DNA from: Chitinophagaceae bacterium
GTDB lineage: Bacteria; Bacteroidota; Bacteroidia; Chitinophagales; Chitinophagaceae
Assembly (NCBI GenBank): GCA_016720565.1
Contig: JADKKJ010000002.1
Coordinates: 1 to 26,652, forward strand
Length of the DNA stretch: 26,652 nt
Direction: 5' to 3'
The position numbers and the translations under genes were made by a program. The stretch's first letter is position 1; each line of letters opens with the position of its first letter. The notes under the pieces are model-generated. The model was not told the origin of the DNA and did not search any database. It saw nothing but the letters and a program-made list of their open reading frames with translations. Of the stretch, positions 7,727-17,148 are shown piece by piece.

Positions 7727-8777
7727 AATTAAGTCCCGGTATCTGCTTATTCTGCTGTTCCTCCGCTTTCCTTTTCAATTCCCATTTCCAGGCCGTTAGC
7801 AGCATTTCATCCAGTCCCATTTTTGGGTCCCAGTTCAGTTCCCTTCTTGCAAGGTCATTATTGGCATAAATGGCCACTACATCTCCGTTGCGGCGGGGAC
7901 CCATTTCATAGTTCAGTTTTAACTGGCTCACTTTTTCAAATGCATGAATAGCTTCCAGTACGGTCACTCCATTTCCTGATCCCAGGTTGAAAATATTTAT
8001 ATGGTCCCTGCCTTCCATTTTCAGCAGGTAATCCAGGGCAAGGGTATGGGCGGAAGCTATATCGCAAACATGTATATAATCACGTACACAGGATCCATCC
8101 CTTGTTGGATAATCAGATCCATGCACATACATTTTAGGTAAAATACCAATGGCGGTCTGGGTAATGGCAGGCACCAGGTTCTGTGGCTTACCAATAGGTG
8201 TTTCACCAATCAGCGTACTCGGATGCGCGCCCACGGGGTTAAAATATCGGAGTAAAATATAATGAGTGCCGGATGCTTTAGCGAATTGCTCTACGATAGT
8301 CTCTCCCATTTGTTTGGTAGAACCATAGGGAGATTCGGCTGGTTGAAGCGGCGTCTGTTCGGTTACAGGAACCTGTGCCGGGTTACCATATACGGTACAG
8401 GAAGATGAGAATACAAAATGAGGAATGGAGAATTCCTGTACGCATTTAAGCAGGTTGATCAGTGATACCAGGTTATTCTCAAAATAAAGCAGGGGAAGTT
8501 CTACCGATTCCCCTACGGCTTTGTAGGCAGCGAAATGAATGATGCCTGTGATGTCCGTATTTTCCTGGAAGATGGCGAATGTGTCATCGTAATTACAAAG
8601 ATCCACCTTATAGTTCTTGATCTTTTGACCGGTGATCTGTTCAATGCCTTTCATGGCATTTCCATCAGATCGGGAGTTATTGTCCACAGAGATCACCTCA
8701 TATCCATGATCGAGTAGATCTACAATCGTATGCGAGCCGATATAGCCGCAACCGCCGGTAACAAGGATCTTTGCCAT
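7725..8777 (-). CDS. galE: UDP-glucose 4-epimerase
   Basis: Start ATG 8777 (MAKILVTGGCGYIGSHT) puts the Rossmann motif GGCGYIG at the very N-terminus, as in the family; an upstream in-frame start (8804) adds nine poor residues. The protein is 350 residues, standard length. Catalytic features are visible: Ser/Thr in 'HFVFSSSCTVYGNP' and the YxxxK pair in 'ESPYGSTKQMGE'. The C-terminal substrate domain includes 'LRYFNPVGAHPS', 'DYPTRDGSCVRDYIHVCDIA' and 'NLGSGNGVTVLEA'. It interconverts UDP-glucose and UDP-galactose for surface glycans and glycolipids. It lies 34 bp downstream of the phosphate transporter on the same strand, so it may be co-transcribed; that would be consistent with, but does not show, a supply role for glycolipid synthesis. 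Confidence 0.95.
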   Translation of the reverse strand: MAKILVTGGCGYIGSHTIVDLLDHGYEVISVDNNSRSDGNAMKGIEQITGQKIKNYKVDLCNYDDTFAIFQENTDITGIIHFAAYKAVGESVELPLLYFENNLVSLINLLKCVQEFSIPHFVFSSSCTVYGNPAQVPVTEQTPLQPAESPYGSTKQMGETIVEQFAKASGTHYILLRYFNPVGAHPSTLIGETPIGKPQNLVPAITQTAIGILPKMYVHGSDYPTRDGSCVRDYIHVCDIASAHTLALDYLLKMEGRDHINIFNLGSGNGVTVLEAIHAFEKVSQLKLNYEMGPRRNGDVVAIYANNDLARRELNWDPKMGLDEMLLTAWKWELKRKAEEQQNKQIPGLN

Positions 8778-8811
8778 TCGGCAAAAATCCTGATTTTTTA
8801 GCAAGGATCGA

Positions 8812-10029
8812 TTAAAACAGCGTTACAATTTTATAAACACCTGCTGCCAGCAGGGCGCTGATTGGAATGGTCAATACCCAGGCCCAGATGAGATTGATGG
8901 TCACCCCCCAGCGTACCGCTGAAAGTCTTTTGGTGGCACCCACACCCATGATCGCACCGGTAATGGTATGCGTAGTACTAACAGGGATCTTAAGGGCCTC
9001 TGTAATAAATAAGGTAAGCGCACCGGCTGTTTCCGCAGCCACTCCTTCAAAAGGTGTCACCTTGGTGATCTTGGTTCCCATGGTCTTTACGATCTTCCAA
9101 CCGCCGCTCATGGTACCGAGTCCAATGGCTGTATAACAGGCAATGGGAACCCAGTTTGGCATTTCCGCAATTCCCTTGATTTGACCACCAGCCATCAAGG
9201 CCGCTGTAATGATCCCCATAACTTTCTGAGCATCATTTCCACCATGTCCAATACTAAAGGCAGCGGAAGAGACCAATTGCAATTTCTTGAACCAGACGTG
9301 CGCTTTATGCGCATTAAGGTGACTCAGGAATAAGGCGAATACGGCCATTACTGCAAGTATAAAACAGAGAAGGATCCACTTGAAATTTTTCGAGTAGAAG
9401 ATCACCTGCATTGTATAGGAATCATAATGTGTTTTTCCTTTCAGTGCTGCGGGGTCTGTTACCAGATTATTATATAAGAACCAGACAACAAATAGCAACA
9501 CTCCAATGGAAAATATCTTGGAAGTCCATCCCGTTTTAAATGAACTCAGGAACCAGAGCGACATAATAAAGGCCATCAGCATACCGATCAATGGAGCGGC
9601 AATTATAAAGCTGGCTGTTTTAATGATAATGGGCATATTGATCGCATCAAAACCGGCACTGGCAATTGCCGCTCCAGCAAATCCACCGATCAACGTATGG
9701 GAGGAGGAGGAAGGTATACCCAGCCACCAGGTAAGCAGGTTCCAGCAGATAGCAGCGATCAAACCAGAGAAGATCACATTCATCATGACATGGCTGCCTC
9801 CCATTATATGGTCGGGTTTTACGGTCTTGGCTACTGTATCGGCCACCCCATGATCTTTGAAAATAAAAAAGGCCAGTGAGTTGAATACAGCAGCCCAGAT
9901 CACTGCCTGGAAAGGGGTCAGCACTTTAGTGGAGACTACCGTAGCAATGGAATTTGCGGCATCATGGAAGCCGTTGATATAATCAAATACCAGGGCCAGC
10001 ACTATGATGGAGATAAGGAAACTTGTCAT
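8812..10029 (-). CDS. pit: Inorganic phosphate transporter, PiT family
   Basis: A 405-residue hydrophobic protein with the two inverted PiT signatures: N-terminal 'GFHDAANSIATVVSTKVLTPFQAVIWAAVFN' (split here: GFHDAANSIATVVSTK / LTPFQAVIWAAVFN) and C-terminal 'KIPVSTTHTITGAIMGVGA'. 'GHGGNDAQKVMG' is the second G-x-N-D-A motif. About ten membrane segments are visible, with a central loop (TDPAALKGKTHYDSYTM). PiT proteins import phosphate, usually as metal-phosphate, driven by H+ or Na+. The gene follows the DUF47 gene by 8 bp, the classic DUF47-pit pair, and it diverges from an OprP-like porin. I could not find a clear 11-bp Pho array for this operon, so it may be constitutive. Confidence 0.95.
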   Translation of the reverse strand: MTSFLISIIVLALVFDYINGFHDAANSIATVVSTKVLTPFQAVIWAAVFNSLAFFIFKDHGVADTVAKTVKPDHIMGGSHVMMNVIFSGLIAAICWNLLTWWLGIPSSSSHTLIGGFAGAAIASAGFDAINMPIIIKTASFIIAAPLIGMLMAFIMSLWFLSSFKTGWTSKIFSIGVLLFVVWFLYNNLVTDPAALKGKTHYDSYTMQVIFYSKNFKWILLCFILAVMAVFALFLSHLNAHKAHVWFKKLQLVSSAAFSIGHGGNDAQKVMGIITAALMAGGQIKGIAEMPNWVPIACYTAIGLGTMSGGWKIVKTMGTKITKVTPFEGVAAETAGALTLFITEALKIPVSTTHTITGAIMGVGATKRLSAVRWGVTINLIWAWVLTIPISALLAAGVYKIVTLF

Positions 10030-10037
10030 AAAGCAGC

Positions 10038-10685
10038 TTATGCGTATTTGATGATGATGGACTCGATCACATTGCTCGCGTCTTCACATTTGTCGGTAAC
10101 GATCTCCATTACCTGGTAGATATCTCTTTTCTTGATCACCTCTTTGGCATCCTCTTCGGTATTGAAAAGCCTTTCGATGCTGAAGTCAAGGATATCATCG
10201 GCCTGGTTCTCGATGCTGTTGATCTTTACCAGCGCTTCGGTGATCTTTCGCATATTTTTCATATTCCGCAGCTCGCCTACAGCGATCTGCAGCTGGTGAG
10301 CTCCCTGCTCGATGAGCTCGGAGAATTTCTGCATGCCGGGGTCATTCGGATTGACCTTATAGAAATTGATCTTTTTACCAGCGGCATAAATATAATCTGC
10401 CACATCATCCAGTGAGGTTGCCAGGTAGTGGATATCCTCCCGGTCGAAAGGGGTGATAAAATTCCTTCCCAGTTCAGTGAAAAGGTTATGGGTCAGTTCA
10501 TCATTAGCATGTTCAAGGTCTTCCAGTTTCACGATAATGGCAGCCCTTTTGTCAAAATCAGGTTCGGCCACTTCTTCTCTAAGCAGGCTGCCCATTTTAG
10601 CAGCGTTACTTGCTACTTTTTCAAAAAGCTCATAAAAAACAGTATTCTTCGGCATGAAGATCTTCAGGAAAGAATTGAGTGCCAT
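10038..10685 (-). CDS. DUF47/PhoU-like regulator of PiT
   Basis: A 215-residue soluble, all-helical protein starting MALNSFLKIFMPKNTVFYELFEKVASN. It carries the acidic metal-binding repeats typical of PhoU and DUF47 proteins: 'LEDLEHANDELTH', 'FDREDIHYLATSLDDVADYI', 'KINSIENQADDILD' and 'VTDKCEDASNVIES'. Members sit next to pit genes in many phyla and are thought to control the transporter, as PhoU does for Pst. Here it is the first gene of the leftward operon, 8 bp before pit. The length matches the family (~205-215). Upstream, a weak pair GTTAT/CTTAA (10715-10719 and 10704-10708) has 11-bp spacing but lies too close to the ATG to be convincing. Confidence 0.93.
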   Translation of the reverse strand: MALNSFLKIFMPKNTVFYELFEKVASNAAKMGSLLREEVAEPDFDKRAAIIVKLEDLEHANDELTHNLFTELGRNFITPFDREDIHYLATSLDDVADYIYAAGKKINFYKVNPNDPGMQKFSELIEQGAHQLQIAVGELRNMKNMRKITEALVKINSIENQADDILDFSIERLFNTEEDAKEVIKKRDIYQVMEIVTDKCEDASNVIESIIIKYA

Positions 10686-10765
10686 GGTTTAAAGTTTAAT
10701 CCCCTTAATGGGAGGTTATGCGAAAATAGCGGGTTAGCTCGGCCGCGTTAAAAAGGGAGGTAGAA

Positions 10766-10829
10766 TTAATAATTTCTTAATGTAGAATTAAAGTTAGGGT
10801 AACGATTTAATAACATAGTTCTATTTTTG
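10766..10829 (+). promoter_or_regulatory. Candidate Pho box array (five 11-bp units) and -7 box of the porin gene
   Basis: Pentamers TTAAT 10766, TTAAT 10777, TTAAA 10788, GTAAC 10799 and ATAAC 10810 recur at exactly 11 bp. They run into TATTTTTG (10822-10829), a perfect TAnnTTTG -7 box 24 bp before the porin ATG. The last unit begins 12 bp before the -7 box, against 15 bp at the other four arrays; a small indel or a real variant could explain this. Confidence 0.65.
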
Positions 10830-10853
10830 AATTTCATTCAGATAAGTTCTTTT

Positions 10854-12161
10854 ATGAAATATTTTTCCTATCGCGGTATTCTTCTTCTGAATTTACTGAT
10901 TCTGCAGTTTGAAGGTAAGTGTCAACGTTACCTGGCCGATCTGGATTCTTCTCTTTATATAAAAGATACGGTAAGACCCATATTACAACGCTTTGAAAAC
11001 CTGCGGATAACTGGTTATATGCAGCCCCAGTTCCAGGTGGCCCAGTCGGATGGGGCACCCAGTTATGCAGGGGGAAATTTTTCCCAGTTCTCCAGCAGTC
11101 GGTTCATGTTAAGAAGGGCACGTATCAAAATTGATTATCTGCTCGCCGCAAAGAACCGCATGCCTAAAGCATTGTTCACCTTTCAGATCGATGCCACCGA
11201 AAGAGGGGTGATCGTACGGGATATGTTCATTCGTTTATATGAAACGGATCATACTGTTTTTGCCTTCACTGCGGGATTCTTTGCCCGGCCTTTTGGTTAC
11301 GAAGTAAACCTGGGTTCTTCCTTCCGGGAAACACCTGAGCGTGGAAGAATGTCGCAGATACTTATGCCGGGTGAAAGAGATCTTGGTTTCATGGGAAGTT
11401 TTGATCCATTAAAGCGATCCAATAAACTTTATCATTTCAAACTGGACCTTGGATTCTTCAATGGCCAGGGGGCTTCGGGCACTACCGATTTCGACAGTCA
11501 TAAGGACCTGATCAGCCGGCTGACCATCAAGCCTTATAAATTAAATAATTGGGAATTCGGTGGGGGACTTTCCTTATTACAGGGAGGGTGGAAGAACGCC
11601 ACTAAATATGTTTACCAGACAAAAAAGTTATCCAATGGAAATGCTGTTTTCCAGGTGGATTCCGCCGACAATAACCTGGGCAAATCTTCACCAAGGCACT
11701 ATTACGGAGCGGACGCACAGGTCAAATTGCGTCATAAATGGGGCGAAACCGAATGGAGAGCTGAATACTGGTTTGGAACACAGCCCGGCACTTTCGCATC
11801 CACTACCAATCCCGGTATATTACCTTCTGCTCAACCTACCTATATCCGCCATTTTAAGGGCGCTTTCTTTTACCTGCTGCAGAATATTATTAATTCAAGG
11901 CATCAGTTGCTGCTTAAATATGACTGGTACGATCCTAATATCCATGTGACCGAAAACAGGATAGGGGTGACTGGCACCAATCTTTCCGCTGCGGACATTT
12001 GTTTTAAAACACTGGGTACGGGCTATGCCTATTATTTTAACTCCCAAACCAAGCTGATCCTTTATTACGAATGGATCAAAAATGAGGATAGTCAGTTAGC
12101 CGGCTATACTAAAGACCTTAAGGACAACGTATTTACCTGCCGGCTTCAGTTCAGGTTTTAG
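10854..12161 (+). CDS. OprP/OprO-like phosphate-type porin
   Basis: ATG 10854 is chosen because a TATTTTTG -7 box at 10822-10829 would put the transcript start after the alternative TTG at 10827. The product is ~435 residues with a short signal peptide (LLLNLLILQFEGKC, cleavage uncertain). The body has porin features: 'NLRITGYMQPQFQVAQSD', 'SSRFMLRRARIKIDYLL', 'FIRLYETDHTVFAFTAGFFARPFGYE', alternating amphipathic strands throughout and a C-terminal aromatic strand ending VFTCRLQFRF. This matches Porin_O_P (phosphate-selective porin) proteins. It is divergent from the DUF47-pit operon and carries a five-unit candidate Pho box. Specificity for phosphate or polyphosphate is inferred. Confidence 0.85.
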   Translation: MKYFSYRGILLLNLLILQFEGKCQRYLADLDSSLYIKDTVRPILQRFENLRITGYMQPQFQVAQSDGAPSYAGGNFSQFSSSRFMLRRARIKIDYLLAAKNRMPKALFTFQIDATERGVIVRDMFIRLYETDHTVFAFTAGFFARPFGYEVNLGSSFRETPERGRMSQILMPGERDLGFMGSFDPLKRSNKLYHFKLDLGFFNGQGASGTTDFDSHKDLISRLTIKPYKLNNWEFGGGLSLLQGGWKNATKYVYQTKKLSNGNAVFQVDSADNNLGKSSPRHYYGADAQVKLRHKWGETEWRAEYWFGTQPGTFASTTNPGILPSAQPTYIRHFKGAFFYLLQNIINSRHQLLLKYDWYDPNIHVTENRIGVTGTNLSAADICFKTLGTGYAYYFNSQTKLILYYEWIKNEDSQLAGYTKDLKDNVFTCRLQFRF

Positions 12162-12164
12162 CCG

Positions 12165-12242
12165 GTAACATTGTCTTAACATTGGGTTCATAATTGCTTA
12201 ACCTCGGCGTAACCACTCGTTAACCTTGAAAGGGTTCCTTTG
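12165..12242 (+). promoter_or_regulatory. Candidate Pho box array (six 11-bp units) and -7 box of the TonB receptor gene
   Basis: GTAAC 12165, TTAAC 12176, TTCAT 12187 (degenerate), TTAAC 12198, GTAAC 12209 and TTAAC 12220 are spaced exactly 11 bp. A -7-like box TTCCTTTG starts at 12235, 15 bp after the last unit. It starts 3 bp after the porin stop, so the receptor has its own promoter. This is the strongest of the five arrays. Confidence 0.75.
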
Positions 12243-12259
12243 CCGCAAATTAACTGATC

Positions 12260-15047
12260 ATGCTGGCAGGGAAAAAGACGATCCTCTTATTATTATCTAC
12301 TGTATTTTTTATAGCGGCCCAGGCCCAAACGCTGAAGCTAACCGGAAAGGTGCTTAATGAAAAAAATGAACCTGTTTCAGGGGTTTCAATAAAAATTACC
12401 GGCACCAATACTGGTACCAACACCGGCAATGATGGCTCCTTCACATTAAACCTTAGCCCCGGAAAAAAATACCAGCTGGAGATCTCCGCTGTAGGTTATG
12501 AGAAAAAAACGATTGAAGAGGTGGAAGTTATTGCCGGGCAGACCAATGAATTGAACCTGACATTGAAGACCCTGGTAAAAACGGGAGATAATGTGACCAT
12601 CACAGCAAAAACGTCGGCCCGCAAAGAAACGGCGGCATCACTGATCTCTTTTCAAAGAAATACCAATACAGTTGCCTCTGTTATTTCCGCAGAATCCATT
12701 CGCAGATCACCCGATAAAAATACCGGCGAAGTTTTAAAAAGAACTCCCGGCGCAAGTTTGCAGGAAGGCCGTTTTATTGTGGTTAGAGGGTTAGCAGACC
12801 GTTATAACCAGGCCATGCTGAATGGTATTTTACTTACCAGTACTGAGCCAGACCGTAAAACATTTTCATTCGATCTTATTCCTTCTTCGATGATCGATAA
12901 CATTGTTATCAACAAGGCATTTGTTCCTGAATACCCGGGCGAATGGGCCGGTGGATTGATACAGGTAAATACCAAAGAGATCCCTTCAAAGAATTTTCTG
13001 AATGTTCAGTTCGGACTGGGTTATAACACACAGACCACTGGAAAAAAATTCTATGAAGATGGCCAGGGCGGCGGCCTGGATTGGCTGGGTACCGACGATG
13101 GAACCCGCGCATTGCCCAAAGATTATACCCGCAAAGCTGAATTCGATCAGCTTAGCGCGGCCGAAAAAACGGCCATTGGAAAACAAATGAGATCGAACTG
13201 GCTGCCTGACCAGGATAAAGCGTCCCTGAATTATTCATTCCAGGCAAACGGTGGCTTTACTACAAAATTCCTTAAGAAGAGCCTTGGAGGAAACTTCGGC
13301 ATCATGTACAACCGTACCAACCGGATGCAGAAATTGCTGAACCGTGTCAGCATCATTGATGACCAGGCCAACCAGGTAAACAGTATAGTTTATAATTACC
13401 AGGACAATAAATATATACAGGATGTAAATGCCGGTGCTATTGCAACCCTTGGTCTTCAGCTCAATTCTATGAACAGGATCAGTCTGAAATCCATCATCAA
13501 TGTCAACACACCTAATTCGGTTACTCAAAGGGATGGCATTGATTATACAAGAGATGAACAATTACAGGGAACAGAATTCACCTTTAAGCAGAATACTTTC
13601 TTTACCTCCCAGATCAATGGAGACCATAGCATCAGCAAAGACATCAAGCTGAAATGGTATGGGGCCTTCAATATCCTGGATGGATATATTCCTGACCAGC
13701 GAAGGATACTTTATTCCAAAGCAGCCAACAGCAACAGCCCTTACACCTTACTTATTTCAAATACACTTTCCCAGCAAAGCGGTAGCCGCATTTACCAGAA
13801 CCTCAGCGATTATATCTATACCGGTGGTGGCGATCTTGGCTATACATTCAACTGGCTGAAACAAAAGCAAACCATCAAGGCTGGTTATATGTTCCAGGTG
13901 AAGGATCGCCTCTATGATGCGCAGCTATTCGCTAATTATTTAACCCGCGATAATCCTTCCCTCCGCCTGCTGACTGCCGATAAAGTATTCCGTCCGGAGA
14001 ATTTTGGGAATGGTACAGATAATTTGGTCGCCTTTGATGCCATCAAGGGAAATAGTTTTCGCTACCTGGCCAACACTATTTTGAATGCAGGTTTTCTGCA
14101 ATTTGATAATCAATTTACTCCTCAATTATGGGGGATTAAGGGTAGAAAATTTTGATCAGTTGGTAGGCTCTGTTAAGAAATGGGATCCACGCCATTCGCA
14201 TTCAGAGGTCACCGATTTCCTTCCCGGGTTAAATGCAACTCTGAAAATAAATAATAAGACCAACCTGCGCTTTTCTGCTTCTCAAACGGTGGTAAGACCA
14301 GAGCTTCGTGAACTGGCCTTCCTGAATCTTTATGATTTTGAGCTGAACGCCTCTGTTCAGGGTAATCCTTTCCTGAAGAGAACCAAGATCAGCAATTTTG
14401 ATCTTCGTTATGAACTTTATCCAAGGGCAGGTGAAGTATTTACATTCGGTGTTTTTTATAAATCATTTAAAAACCCGATCGAGCAATATTTTAATGGTAC
14501 ACCTACCGGTGGTTCCAGCACCTTCACTTACCTGAATGCGAATAAGGCGAACAATTTTGGTGTGGAAGCAGAACTTAGAAAAAAGCTTGATTTTACCAGC
14601 GCCCTGAAGAATTTCACTATACAGGCCAATGTATCCTATATATACAGTAAAGTAAAAGATTCGGCCAGTAACCTGGACCGTCCTCTGCAGGGGCAATCTC
14701 CTTATCTCGTGAACCTGGGTTTATTATACGATATGGAGAAGATCGGCCTGAACGCTACGCTGTTATTTAACCAGATCGGAGAAAGGATCTATTTGGTGGG
14801 TGACGCTTTTGTAGGCTCTCCCGATATCTATGAAGCCCCGCGTCCGCAGGTAGATTTTCAACTGGCAAAGAAGATCCTGAAGACCAAAGGTGAAATAAAA
14901 TTAACCATTGCCGACCTGCTGAATCAAAAGCAGTATTTCTACCAGAATGTGAATGATAACCGTTCCTTTCAGAAAAATACCGATGCATATCGGTTCACCA
15001 GGCAGTATGGCAGCAATTTCAATATGACATTCAGCTATTCCTTATAA
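12260..15047 (+). CDS. TonB-dependent receptor with carboxypeptidase-like N-terminal domain (one frameshift)
   Basis: ATG 12260 gives a signal peptide (TILLLLSTVFFIAAQAQ), then a CarboxypepD_reg-like domain (residues ~25-105: 'LTGKVLNEKNEPVSGVSIKITG ... ISAVGYEKKTIEEVEV'). A plug domain follows ('RRSPDKNTGEVLKRTPGASL', 'IVVRGLADRYNQAMLNGI', 'EYPGEWAGGLIQVNTKE') and a long beta-barrel ends in an aromatic strand (NFNMTFSYSL). The frame breaks in a GGGGG run near 14133; repair reads 'PQLWG|LRVENFDQLVG' and gives ~929 residues, normal size. Outer-membrane receptors of this class take up bulky ligands using TonB energy. A six-unit candidate Pho box precedes it and a lipoprotein follows by 29 bp, suggesting a phosphorus-compound uptake pair. 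The ligand is unknown. Confidence 0.9.
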
Positions 15048-15076
15048 ACTTATTTAAAAGACAAAAACAAACAAAG

Positions 15077-16549
15077 ATGAAAAAGTACATGGTATCGTTG
15101 TCAATGCTCGCCTTACTGGCGGTGGTAGCGATCAGCAGTTGCCGTAAGATCGAAATGGACGGCGAGAAAGAAGTGATCATTGTAAATGGCGGTGGTGGCA
15201 CTACAACTGGTAGCACGATCACCCTTCAGGGAAGGATCAATGCGGATTCCACTTTGAGAAAAGGGAATACCTATATCCTGAAAGGGCTTGTTTATATTGT
15301 GGGGAACCATACGCTTACTATTGAAGCCGGCACAACGATCAAAGGATCCTTCAGCGGATCTGATGTGGCTTCATTGATCATTACACGTGGTTCTAAGATC
15401 ATGGCCCAGGGTACACCCACAGAACCAATCGTATTTACTTCTGCTTCTCCCAATCCACAGTCGGGTGATTGGGGTGGTATCGTAATCTGCGGAAAAGCAG
15501 GTTATAATCTTTCTTATAATGGCGTAAACGGCCTTTACCAGGTTGAAGGTGGTATTGATAATGCCAATGGCGATGGCCTCGCTGGTTCCGGCGATGCGGT
15601 TGCACCAACTCCTGTTGATAATGATAATTCCGGCGTTCTTTCTTACGTGCGTATTGAATATGCAGGTTATGCATTCCAGCCGGATAAAGAGATCAACAGT
15701 CTGACCATGGCTGCTGTAGGCAGTGGTACCACTATCGATCATATCCAGGTGGTTTATGCAAAGGATGATGCTTACGAATGGTTTGGCGGTTCAGTGAATT
15801 GTAAATTCCTGATCGCTTATAAAACCCAGGATGACGATTTTGACACCGACAATGGATATAAAGGAAAAGTACAGTTTGGTTTGGTTATTCGCGATTCAGT
15901 GATAGCTGATATTTCCACTTCTGAAGCTTTTGAAAGTGATAACAATGCCGCTGGTACGACTGCTACTCCCAAGACCAATGCTATATTCTCTAATATCACT
16001 GCGATCGGTCCACGTGCCGCGCTGAACAATATTGGAAGCACCCTGTTTCGTGCAGGTGCGCAGATCAGGAGAAACTCAGCGATTTCTATTTATAATTCCA
16101 TCATCATGGGATGGCCCCAGGGTATCCTGATTGATGCGACCACGGGAACTTCTACTGCATTGAATATTGAAGACAGCAGTCTTCGTCTTCGCAATGTAAC
16201 CCTTGCAGGAAACACCGTAAATGTTAAATTCTCGGGCACTGCGGGTACTACTATTACCAGTGATGCGACGTTATTAACGTGGTTCACCAACAGTTTCTAC
16301 AATAATGATATTCTTACCAATACCAGCGATGCAAAGCTGATACAGCCGTATAATTATTCAGCACCAGACCCAACACCATTCGCAGGTTCTAATGGAAACC
16401 AGAAGATCCTGAATGGTGGCGAGTTCAGCGATGCAAAGTTCACTGGGGATACTTTCTTTGATAAGACCGTAACCTTCCGTGGTGCTATTGCTCCTGCAGG
16501 AACACTGGCTACATGGTGGAAAGGATGGACAAAATGGAATTATAATTGA
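15077..16549 (+). CDS. Outer-membrane lipoprotein with right-handed beta-helix
   Basis: 490 residues. The N-terminus is a lipoprotein signal peptide with lipobox ending at Cys22 (LAVVAISSC). A Gly/Thr linker (VNGGGGTTTGS) follows, then repeated short beta-strand turns of a parallel beta-helix: 'GNHTLTIEAGTTIKG', 'LIITRGSKIMAQGTPTEPIVFTS', 'SGDWGGIVICGKA', 'GVLSYVRIEYAGYAF', 'TIDHIQVVYAKDDAYEWFGGSVNCKFLIAY', 'DDDFDTDNGYKGKVQFGLVIRDS'. The acidic DDDFDTDNGY patch could bind a cation. It is 29 bp behind the TonB receptor and ends at a strong terminator, so the two form an operon. It is not SusD-like; it may be the surface-exposed binding partner of the receptor. Function beyond that is not recognisable. 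Confidence 0.8.
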   Translation: MKKYMVSLSMLALLAVVAISSCRKIEMDGEKEVIIVNGGGGTTTGSTITLQGRINADSTLRKGNTYILKGLVYIVGNHTLTIEAGTTIKGSFSGSDVASLIITRGSKIMAQGTPTEPIVFTSASPNPQSGDWGGIVICGKAGYNLSYNGVNGLYQVEGGIDNANGDGLAGSGDAVAPTPVDNDNSGVLSYVRIEYAGYAFQPDKEINSLTMAAVGSGTTIDHIQVVYAKDDAYEWFGGSVNCKFLIAYKTQDDDFDTDNGYKGKVQFGLVIRDSVIADISTSEAFESDNNAAGTTATPKTNAIFSNITAIGPRAALNNIGSTLFRAGAQIRRNSAISIYNSIIMGWPQGILIDATTGTSTALNIEDSSLRLRNVTLAGNTVNVKFSGTAGTTITSDATLLTWFTNSFYNNDILTNTSDAKLIQPYNYSAPDPTPFAGSNGNQKILNGGEFSDAKFTGDTFFDKTVTFRGAIAPAGTLATWWKGWTKWNYN

Positions 16550-16571
16550 TTTGTAAGCAGTTTTTATATTT

Positions 16572-16600
16572 AAGGCCGGTTTACCGGCCTTTTTTATTTT
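16572..16600 (+). terminator. Rho-independent terminator after the lipoprotein gene
   Basis: Stem GGCCGG (16574-16579), loop TTTA, stem CCGGCC (16584-16589), extended by flanking AA/TT pairs and followed by a T-rich tract. It lies 24 bp after the lipoprotein stop and should end the receptor-lipoprotein transcript. The T-tract also contains the -7 box of the next gene. Confidence 0.9.
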
Positions 16601-16602
16601 TG
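16595..16602 (+). promoter_or_regulatory. -7 box (TATTTTTG) of the small lipoprotein gene
   Basis: TATTTTTG matches TAnnTTTG and ends 12 bp before ATG 16615, implying a very short leader. It overlaps the T-tract of the upstream terminator. Confidence 0.5.
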
Positions 16603-16614
16603 TAAAAACCTCTT

Positions 16615-17022
16615 ATGCGTTATCTCAGCATTTTGCTTTGCCTGTTTCTTGTAAGTTGCTCTTCTCCCAGGTCGGAAACAGCAAAGGCCCTGGAAGGCAC
16701 TGATAGCCTCGTGATCAACTTCAACCAAAAGGGTACTGATACTATTGAGCATACCATGAGCACGACAGAACCAAAAGCAATTGATGAGATCACTGGTTTG
16801 CTGAGTGGCCAAAAAGGAAAAGCCACTAAATGTGCGTTGGATGGCGATCTTCAATTTTATCAAAGCGGCACGTTGATCGGGAACATCGTTTTCAGTTATT
16901 CGGTAGATAGTTGCCGGCAGTTCATTGTCGTTGAGAAAGATGGCAGTTTTTCTTCCATGCCTCTGGGTAGTAAAGCCCATGACCTGCTCAGCAGCCTGCA
17001 GCAGGGTAAGAGTTGGTACTAA
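16615..17022 (+). CDS. Small predicted lipoprotein, function unknown
   Basis: 135 residues starting MRYLSILLCLFLVSCSSPRSE, a compact lipoprotein signal with Cys15 as the likely lipidated residue. The mature part is polar with beta-rich stretches: 'DSLVINFNQKGTDTIEHTM', 'AIDEITGLLSGQKGKATKCALDGDLQFYQSGTLIGNIVFSYSVDSCRQFIVV'. Two further cysteines (in TKCALDG and DSCRQF) could form a disulphide. The chosen ATG follows a TAnnTTTG box by 12 bp. I do not recognise a family. It is separated from the pyruvate kinase by 126 bp. Confidence 0.75.
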   Translation: MRYLSILLCLFLVSCSSPRSETAKALEGTDSLVINFNQKGTDTIEHTMSTTEPKAIDEITGLLSGQKGKATKCALDGDLQFYQSGTLIGNIVFSYSVDSCRQFIVVEKDGSFSSMPLGSKAHDLLSSLQQGKSWY

Positions 17023-17148
17023 TGAAAGATCGGGCTTTTCCAGGCATTCGATCAGACCTGATAAATATCAATATTAAGTTTTTGATTCTTGAGGGAAATC
17101 ATTTGGAAGCGACCTATAGTTTCTCATTTTGCCTGTAAATTTTTTAAT

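Noticed and set aside
10704..10719. GTTAT/CTTAA pair at 11 bp on the minus strand before the DUF47-pit operon, as a sixth Pho box
   Set aside because: Only two units, and a -7 box at the standard 15-bp distance would run into the start codon; no TAnnTTTG match there.
15371..15742. 123-codon minus-strand open frame inside the beta-helix lipoprotein
   Set aside because: Antisense shadow of a repetitive beta-helix coding sequence; no recognisable features.
17074..17131. Pho-type array before the pyruvate kinase gene
   Set aside because: Positions at 11-bp steps upstream of the -7-like TCATTTTG do not resemble TTAAC or its variants.
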